Positions 1-4,013 of a stretch of 6,449 nt of DNA are shown here, piece after piece. Below the pieces are notes generated by a model. The model ran no database searches and was not told the origin of the DNA. It saw only the letters and a list, made by a program, of their open reading frames with translations. Source of the stretch: Actinomycetota bacterium (GTDB lineage Bacteria > Actinomycetota > Humimicrobiia > Humimicrobiales > Humimicrobiaceae); assembly GCA_015711775.1 (NCBI GenBank), contig JACVJB010000056.1, forward strand, positions 1 to 6,449, in the 5' to 3' direction. The position numbers and the translations under genes are program-made. Position 1 is the stretch's first letter; every line of letters begins with the position of its first letter.

Positions 1-96
1 CTTATTATAATTATATATTACATTTTTCAGGTTTGTAATTAAAATATAGTTAATAAAAATAAAATACATTTATCATTATCAGCACAAGGGGTAAAA
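1..96 (+). other. AT-rich upstream region of the radical SAM gene
   Basis: No coding sequence is seen here. The stretch is almost entirely A and T. A perfect TATAAT lies at 6-11, but any matching -35 would fall outside the window, so a promoter cannot be judged and AT-rich DNA gives such matches by chance. TTGTAA at 33-38 has no -10 at a normal distance. The only convincing signal is the Shine-Dalgarno AAGGGG at 86-91, five bases before the ATG at 97. Confidence 0.5.
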
Positions 97-1440
97 ATGA
101 CACTAAAAGAAAAAGTCAGATTATACACAACATCTACAGCGATAAAAAGTGTGATAAAGGTGCTTCCAAAAATTTCTGATGACAGGTGGCTTTCCCTTGT
201 TAAAGGCAGGGTCTACAAGCTTAAATCCAGCGGTGAAAGAGATTTTCTTGAAAACCTGCTTGTAAACCTGAAAAAAGCCTCATCCAGGATATCCCCTGAA
301 GTAAGGAAAAAAGTTGTAATGAACCTCATAAATAATGCAATGATTCAGGGGCAGCCAAAAAGGAAAGCATTTTTAGAAAAATATGGCATTACGCCGCCTA
401 ATCATCTTGTTATGAGCCCGACAATGAAATGTAATCTTAAATGTTACGGGTGTTATGCATGGCAGTATCCAAAGAAAGATGACCTTCCGTATGATGTATG
501 CAACAGGATAATAGATGAAGCTAACGATATAGGCCTGTACTTCTTTGTAATAACCGGTGGAGAGCCTTTTGCATGGGAAAATTTATATGATTTTCTTGAA
601 AGGCACAATGATTCGTTTTTCCAGATATATACAAACGGCACAATGATAACAGATGAGGTTGCAAAGAAGCTAGCAAAGCTTGGTAATGCAGTCCCCTGTA
701 TCAGCGTTGAAGGATTCGAAAAAGAAACTGCAGTAAGACGCGGAAGCGAAACATGGGGAAAAATAATGTCAGCCATGGATGCCCTGAGGGAAAATGGAGT
801 GCTGTTCGGATTTTCCGTTACAGCCACAAGACCAAACAATGAACTTGTTGTAAGTGATGAGTTTGTTGACTTTTTTGTGGAAAAAGGGTGCTTTATCGGA
901 TGGTATTTCAATTATATTCCAATAGGCAAGGATCCTGATATGGAATTAATGCCCACGCCGGAGCAGCGTGATTTCAGGCGAAAGAGGATTCTTGAGATAA
1001 GAAAAACAAAAGACATTATAGTTGCGGATTTCTGGAACGACGGAAATCTCGTAAACGGATGCATGGCAGGAGGCAAGAACTATCTTCACGTAAATGTTAA
1101 CGGAGATGTTGAACCATGCGTCTTTGTACATTTTGCTGCTGATAATATAAAGGAGAAAAGCCTGGCAGAAGTGCTTACAAGCCCGTTCTTCATGGCGTTC
1201 AGGAAGCGGCAGCCATATACTGAAAACCATTTAAGGCCCTGTACAATAATAGACAATCCGCAAGTGCTGCGGGATATTGTGGCCGAGACAGGTGCGTATT
1301 CCACTCATGAAGGGGCCGAAACAATTGTAACTGATCTTGCAAAACAGCTTGATGCATATTCCTGCGCTTACGCTAAAATAGCAGACAAGGTATGGGAAGA
1401 GCAGTATGTTCCAAATGAAGAAAAACAGGAGGCAGTATAG
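97..1440 (+). CDS. Radical SAM protein with SPASM/twitch-like C-terminal domain, substrate unknown
   Basis: A 447-residue cytoplasmic enzyme expected to cleave S-adenosylmethionine reductively and start radical chemistry on an unidentified substrate. The radical SAM motif is C112-x3-C116-x2-C119 (CNLKCYGC), which holds the catalytic 4Fe-4S cluster. It is followed by the SAM-binding GGEP at 154-157 and a TIM-barrel-like body to about residue 300. After the barrel, C322-x13-G336-x4-C341 fits the CX9-15GX4C signature that opens SPASM/twitch domains. Only C382 and C423 follow, without the CX2CX5CX3C block of a full SPASM. I therefore infer one auxiliary cluster at most. Residues 1-100 are a helical, basic extension that I do not recognise. 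No signal peptide or membrane segment is seen. The ATG is supported by AAGGGG five bases upstream. SPASM relatives modify peptides or proteins or act in cofactor synthesis, but no precursor peptide gene lies beside it. The class is firm; the function is unknown. Confidence 0.9.
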   Translation: MTLKEKVRLYTTSTAIKSVIKVLPKISDDRWLSLVKGRVYKLKSSGERDFLENLLVNLKKASSRISPEVRKKVVMNLINNAMIQGQPKRKAFLEKYGITPPNHLVMSPTMKCNLKCYGCYAWQYPKKDDLPYDVCNRIIDEANDIGLYFFVITGGEPFAWENLYDFLERHNDSFFQIYTNGTMITDEVAKKLAKLGNAVPCISVEGFEKETAVRRGSETWGKIMSAMDALRENGVLFGFSVTATRPNNELVVSDEFVDFFVEKGCFIGWYFNYIPIGKDPDMELMPTPEQRDFRRKRILEIRKTKDIIVADFWNDGNLVNGCMAGGKNYLHVNVNGDVEPCVFVHFAADNIKEKSLAEVLTSPFFMAFRKRQPYTENHLRPCTIIDNPQVLRDIVAETGAYSTHEGAETIVTDLAKQLDAYSCAYAKIADKVWEEQYVPNEEKQEAV

Positions 1441-1457
1441 GCTTTAAGAGAAAAATA

Positions 1458-1485
1458 TTGCCAAAAACTTTAAAATATATATAAT
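1458..1485 (+). promoter_or_regulatory. Predicted sigma-70-type promoter of the infC operon
   Basis: TTGCCA at 1458-1463 matches five of six bases of the -35 consensus. TATAAT at 1480-1485 is a perfect -10, and the 16-base spacing is near optimal. Transcription would start around 1492, giving a leader of about 268 nt before infC. It lies just after the radical SAM stop codon and is the best promoter match I see in the window. The AT-rich context weakens the -10 alone, but the -35 and the spacing together make it credible. The start point is inferred. Confidence 0.6.
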
Positions 1486-1498
1486 TACAAAAGTTTTT
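1463..1498. repeat. 9-bp inverted repeat flanking the predicted -10
   Basis: AAAAACTTT at 1463-1471 is the exact reverse complement of AAAGTTTTT at 1490-1498, separated by 18 bases that contain TATAAT. As RNA from the upstream gene it would make a hairpin with one G-C pair and a large loop, a weak terminator at best. As DNA it is a dyad spanning the promoter core and predicted start site, a possible operator. Each arm is nearly all A/T, so chance is a real alternative. Confidence 0.4.
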
Positions 1499-1741
1499 AA
1501 GAATTAAGCCCTAAAAATTTATTTAAGCCATAAATTGAAAAGGGTAAAAAATTTAATATCTGAAGAAGAAATAGGAATCATTTATTTCTCACCAGATGGC
1601 GGTTTATCCGGTTATCCGGAACATATTGAGGTAAAAAAACCTTTGGCAAAATCAGCCAATACCTGCCAATCTGGTAAATTGAAATTAATAGGTGGATGGT
1701 TTCTGCCTATTTTTTTTATAGAGGATATTTTAAAAATATAA
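1492..1741 (+). promoter_or_regulatory. Structured infC leader RNA, probable transcription attenuator
   Basis: This is the predicted untranslated leader of infC-rpmI-rplT-pheST. A first hairpin pairs AATTTAT (1516-1522) with ATAAATT (1530-1536), extended below an internal loop by CCCT (1509-1512) with AGGG (1541-1544). A second domain is closed by a long helix. ACCAGAT (1591-1597) pairs with ATCTGGT (1669-1675), and GGCGGT (1598-1603) continues against ACCTGCC (1661-1667), with small bulges at A1668 and U1664. Inside lie three hairpins: TCCGG/CCGGA (1607-1611/1616-1620), AGGT/ACCT (1629-1632/1639-1642) and TTGGC/GCCAA (1643-1647/1655-1659). An intrinsic terminator follows 11 bases later. In Bacillus subtilis the same three-gene operon is controlled by L20 through leader termination, so an L20-responsive attenuator is the natural inference. 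No T-box consensus (AGGGUGGNACCGCG) is present, so tRNA-Phe sensing of that type is unlikely. Pairings were found by eye; no folding energies were calculated. Confidence 0.65.
1687..1717 (+). terminator. Rho-independent terminator in the infC leader (attenuator)
   Basis: AATAGGTGG (1687-1695) pairs with CTGCCTATT (1703-1711) to give a 9-bp stem, with two G-U pairs in RNA and a 7-base loop at 1696-1702. It leads into an uninterrupted run of eight T at 1710-1717. It sits after the predicted promoter and 42 bases before the infC start, so it can only serve as a premature, conditional terminator for the operon. An end-of-gene role for the radical SAM gene is less likely, because it is about 250 bases past that stop and downstream of the new promoter, though readthrough RNA would also meet it. 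Confidence 0.8.
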
Positions 1742-1749
1742 GGGAGGTG
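1742..1749 (+). promoter_or_regulatory. Strong Shine-Dalgarno of infC
   Basis: GGGAGGTG directly follows the TAA at 1739-1741 that closes the infC reading frame upstream. Initiation must therefore lie between 1742 and the first standard in-frame start, GTG at 1847. The site ends ten bases before ATC at 1760, a workable spacing. It is nearly 100 bases from the GTG, which argues against that start. Confidence 0.8.
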
Positions 1750-1759
1750 CTGGTTAACT

Positions 1760-2263
1760 ATCAAAAATATCAGAGTCAATGAGCAAATCAGGATACCAAA
1801 GGTAAGGGTTATCGATGATGACGGGGCGCAGATCGGTATAATACCTGTGGAGGATGCCCTTAAAATTGCATATGAAAAGGAGCTTGATCTTGTTGAAGTT
1901 GCTCCAAATGCAAGTCCTCCGGTATGCAAGATAATGGATTTCGGTAAGTACAAATATCAGGTGGAAGTGTCTGCAAAGGAAAAAAAGAAAAAGCAGACAC
2001 AGATTGTTATAAAAGAAATAAAGTTAAGGCCCAAAATAGATAAAAATGATCTGGACATAAAGAAGCGGAAAATTGAGAAGTTTCTCGAAAAAGGCTATAA
2101 AGTTAAAGTTACGATGTCTTTTAAAGGCAGGGAGATAGTTCACTCGGAGCTGGGTATGAATATAATGACCGGGATACTCGATTATCTTGGAGATAAATGC
2201 ATTGTTGAGCAGAGGCCCAAACTTGAAGGTTACAGTATTGTAATGATACTGGAAGCAGCCTAA
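1760..2263 (+). CDS. infC: Translation initiation factor IF-3, probable ATC start
   Basis: IF3 binds the 30S subunit, keeps it apart from the 50S and enforces correct initiator tRNA and start-codon choice. From ATC at 1760 the product is 167 residues. The N-terminal domain begins KNIRVNEQI, contains VRVIDDDGAQIGI, and runs through DLVEVAPNASPPVCKIMDFGKYKYQ, the family hallmark. A lysine-rich linker follows, then the C-terminal ribosome-binding domain (IKEIKLRPKID, FLEKGYKVKVTMSFKGREI). The frame has no ATG, GTG or TTG between the upstream stop at 1739-1741 and GTG 1847. Starting at that GTG would remove the conserved first 29 residues. ATC fits the Bacillus IF3 N-terminus within a residue and is preceded by a strong GGGAGGTG. 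E. coli infC uses AUU and is repressed by IF3 itself; AUC has been reported for the Myxococcus homologue. It is the first gene of the operon. Identity is certain; the exact start is inferred. Confidence 0.95.
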   Translation: MKNIRVNEQIRIPKVRVIDDDGAQIGIIPVEDALKIAYEKELDLVEVAPNASPPVCKIMDFGKYKYQVEVSAKEKKKKQTQIVIKEIKLRPKIDKNDLDIKKRKIEKFLEKGYKVKVTMSFKGREIVHSELGMNIMTGILDYLGDKCIVEQRPKLEGYSIVMILEAA

Positions 2264-2359
2264 TTTATTTTGTTTTAAGGTAAAAATTGTATAAAAAAAA
2301 GAAGCTTATCCGGTTTGTATTTAAAGACCGGTTCAGGTGAAGAAGGGAAGGTGCAGGTT
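2264..2359 (+). promoter_or_regulatory. infC-rpmI spacer with hairpin, possible regulatory site
   Basis: This 96-base gap is the longest inside the operon. It contains an A8 run (2293-2300) and then a hairpin: CCGGTTT (2310-2316) pairs with AAGACCGG (2324-2331 region) as five Watson-Crick pairs (CCGGT/ACCGG), one G-U and one A-U, around an eight-base loop. No T-run follows, so it is not a terminator. The segment TTATCCGGTT (2306-2315) repeats exactly a segment of the leader at 1604-1613. In E. coli L20 represses translation at the rpmI start, so a site here would be in the expected place; that role is inference. Confidence 0.45.
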
Positions 2360-2554
2360 ATGCCGAAAATAAAAACTCACAGAGGTGCGGCAAAAAGGTT
2401 TAAATTAACAGGTACAGGAAAGATTATGCGGGTAAAAGCTTATAAAAGCCATATACTGACTAAGAAAAATGCCAAAAGGAAGAGGACCCTTGGCCATGAA
2501 ACAGAAATATCAGCAGCTGACTATCCACATATCAGGAGAATGTTAGGAAAATAG
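2360..2554 (+). CDS. rpmI: 50S ribosomal protein L35 (bL35)
   Basis: A 64-residue, very basic protein of the large ribosomal subunit. The whole length matches the family: [20 protein letters not shown] at the start, [16 protein letters not shown] in the middle, and a C-terminal RRMLGK after YPHI. The ATG at 2360 is preferred over an in-frame TTG at 2315. It gives the family's usual length and its MPK-type N-terminus, and AAGGTG (2348-2353) lies six bases before it. The extra 15 residues from the TTG resemble nothing in L35, and that codon falls inside the spacer hairpin. rplT follows 19 bases downstream. Confidence 0.97.
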   Translation: MPKIKTHRGAAKRFKLTGTGKIMRVKAYKSHILTKKNAKRKRTLGHETEISAADYPHIRRMLGK

Positions 2555-2573
2555 AAAGAAGGTGTGATAAGAG

Positions 2574-2933
2574 ATGACCCGTATAAAACGAGGAGTTATA
2601 AAAAGAAAGAAACACAGCGCGGTTTTAAAAGCAACAAAAGGCTACTCGGGCGCAAGAAGCAGGAATTACAGGCTTGCAAAACAGGAACTTTTAAAGTCTT
2701 TAAGCTATGCCTATATAGACAGGAAAAATAAAAAACGTACTTTCAGAAGCCTTTGGATAATAAGGATAAACGCAGCGGCAAGGTCCAACGGAATATCATA
2801 TAATGAACTGATAAATGGGCTTAAGCTTGCAAAAGTTGATATTAACAGGAAAATGCTCTCAGAAATAGCGTTAAATGATCCGGCTGCATTTGCAGAACTT
2901 GCAGAACTTGCAAAAAAACAGGTAAGCGCATAA
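2574..2933 (+). CDS. rplT: 50S ribosomal protein L20 (bL20)
   Basis: A 119-residue 23S rRNA-binding protein needed early in 50S assembly and the known autoregulator of this operon in both E. coli and B. subtilis. The basic N-terminal extension ([20 protein letters not shown], then [16 protein letters not shown]) covers about residues 1-60. The globular C-terminal part contains [18 protein letters not shown] and [25 protein letters not shown]. The length is normal. AAGGTG at 2559-2564 lies nine bases before the ATG. The C-terminal end carries two tandem copies of a nine-base unit (2892-2909), which merely encode AELAEL. The stop codon is only two bases from the pheS start. Confidence 0.98.
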   Translation: MTRIKRGVIKRKKHSAVLKATKGYSGARSRNYRLAKQELLKSLSYAYIDRKNKKRTFRSLWIIRINAAARSNGISYNELINGLKLAKVDINRKMLSEIALNDPAAFAELAELAKKQVSA

Positions 2934-2935
2934 AA

Positions 2936-3976
2936 ATGAATACTGCAGATTCAAGTGAAATAATAAAAAAACTTGCTGAAGAAAAAGGAAGCTTTAACCG
3001 GGACATACAGAAAGTTTCCAGCGCTGAAGAAGTTTATAAACTGAAGGTCAGGTATATTGGGGCAAAAAGTTTTATTATATCGACACTTGGCAGTGTCGGA
3101 AACTTGCCCGCGCAATTAAGGCCGGCGGTTGGAAGGGAAACAAATACAGTAAAAAAAGAAATAGAGGCTGTACTTAACCAGAAGGAAAAATATTTTAAAA
3201 GCCTGGAATTTGACCATGGTTTAAGAAAAGAAAAAATAGACTTAAGTCTTCCAGGAAAAAATATGGCTGCAGGTAAAAAGCATATAATATCTGCAGTTAT
3301 TGAAGAGATTGAGGAAATTTTTGTTGGAATGGGTTTTGAAATTGCAGAAGGCCCAGAGGTTGAAACGGATTATTATAATTTTGAAGCATTAAATACGCCG
3401 GCAGATCATCCTGCAAGATCACTGCATGATACATTTTTTATCACAGAAAATACCCTGCTGCGAACCCATACTTCTCCTGTCCAGATAAGGTATATGGAAA
3501 AAAATAAACCACCCATATATATTATTGCTCCCGGTAAAGTTTACAGGAAAGATTATGACATATCCCATACCCCGATGTTTACACAGATAGAAGGCCTTGT
3601 TGTGGATCGGGGAATAAACTTTGGCAATCTTAAGTGGGTGCTTGAAAAATTTATACGCGAAATTTTCGGCAAAGAGCGAAAAGTGAGGTTCAGGCCACAT
3701 TATTTTCCTTTTACAGAACCAAGCGCGGAGGTTGACGTATCATGCGACATATGCTCAGGCAGCGGGTGCAGGACATGCGGCGGTTCAGGGTGGCTTGAAA
3801 TACTTGGCGCAGGAATGGTTGATCCTAATTTATACAGGTATGTAAATTATGACCCGGAAGAAGTAGCGGGTTTTGCATTTGGCATGGGAATTGAACGAAT
3901 ATGCATGCTTAAATACGGCATAAACGATATAAGACTTTTTTATGAAAATGACTTAAGATTTATTGACCAGTTTTAA
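2936..3976 (+). CDS. pheS: Phenylalanyl-tRNA synthetase alpha subunit
   Basis: The catalytic subunit of the cytoplasmic alpha2beta2 class IIc synthetase that activates phenylalanine with ATP and charges tRNA-Phe. It is 346 residues, normal for the family. Residues 1-90 form the helical, coiled-coil tRNA-binding arm. The catalytic core has a motif 1 region from about 133 (GFEIAEGPEVETDYYNF), motif 2 around 202-221 (VYRKDYDISHTPMFTQIEGL) and motif 3 at 312-329 (GFAFGMGIERICMLKYGI); A314 is the conserved alanine of the amino-acid pocket. FRPHYFPFTEPSAEVDVS is intact. C270-x2-C273-x4-C278-x2-C281 forms a zinc-knuckle-like insertion, absent in E. coli PheS but met in other bacterial PheS proteins. 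The ATG lies two bases after the rplT stop, with only a weak AGGT (2920-2923) upstream, which suggests translational coupling. No pheM-like leader gene separates it from rplT. Confidence 0.98.
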   Translation: MNTADSSEIIKKLAEEKGSFNRDIQKVSSAEEVYKLKVRYIGAKSFIISTLGSVGNLPAQLRPAVGRETNTVKKEIEAVLNQKEKYFKSLEFDHGLRKEKIDLSLPGKNMAAGKKHIISAVIEEIEEIFVGMGFEIAEGPEVETDYYNFEALNTPADHPARSLHDTFFITENTLLRTHTSPVQIRYMEKNKPPIYIIAPGKVYRKDYDISHTPMFTQIEGLVVDRGINFGNLKWVLEKFIREIFGKERKVRFRPHYFPFTEPSAEVDVSCDICSGSGCRTCGGSGWLEILGAGMVDPNLYRYVNYDPEEVAGFAFGMGIERICMLKYGINDIRLFYENDLRFIDQF

Positions 3977-4000
3977 TATTGTTTGCGTTTTAAATATAAG

Positions 4001-4005
4001 AGGTG
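4001..4005 (+). promoter_or_regulatory. Shine-Dalgarno of pheT supporting a TTG start
   Basis: AGGTG lies eight bases before TTG at 4014. The codons after TTG read KVTLNWLKEFLDLG, the standard PheT N-terminus, and no ATG or GTG occurs in frame between the pheS stop and this point. The site therefore fixes TTG as the start. Confidence 0.8.
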
Positions 4006-4013
4006 TTTTTTAA

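Noticed and set aside
6..11. Perfect TATAAT upstream of the radical SAM gene as a promoter
   Set aside because: No -35 can be examined because the window begins five bases earlier, and the surrounding DNA is nearly all A/T.
453..911. Open frame of 152 codons on the minus strand inside the radical SAM gene
   Set aside because: It lies wholly opposite a clear conserved gene and is low in recognisable protein features; it is a shadow. The same holds for minus-strand frames at 946-1230, 1086-1304, 1612-1953, 3419-3700, 4148-4615, 4348-4548, 5249-5434 and 6104-6337.
1535..1741. A 68-codon open frame starting at TTG in the leader, in the same frame as infC and ending at the TAA just before it
   Set aside because: No Shine-Dalgarno precedes the TTG, the peptide resembles nothing known and has no run of Phe or other regulatory codons, and the RNA is fully accounted for by hairpins and the terminator.
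1492..1741. T-box riboswitch sensing tRNA-Phe in the operon leader
   Set aside because: The conserved AGGGUGGNACCGCG motif is absent and the order of helices does not fit a T-box.
2270..2295. Possible internal promoter TTGTTT ... TATAAA before rpmI
   Set aside because: The spacing is only 14 bases and the -35 is poor; in such AT-rich DNA this is not convincing.
2315..2359. N-terminal extension of L35 from TTG at 2315
   Set aside because: The extra 15 residues are unlike any L35, the TTG is inside the spacer hairpin, and the ATG at 2360 has its own Shine-Dalgarno and gives the standard 64 residues.
2892..2909. Tandem nine-base repeat at the 3' end of rplT
   Set aside because: It simply encodes two AEL turns of the alanine-rich L20 C-terminus, with no sign of an expandable repeat.
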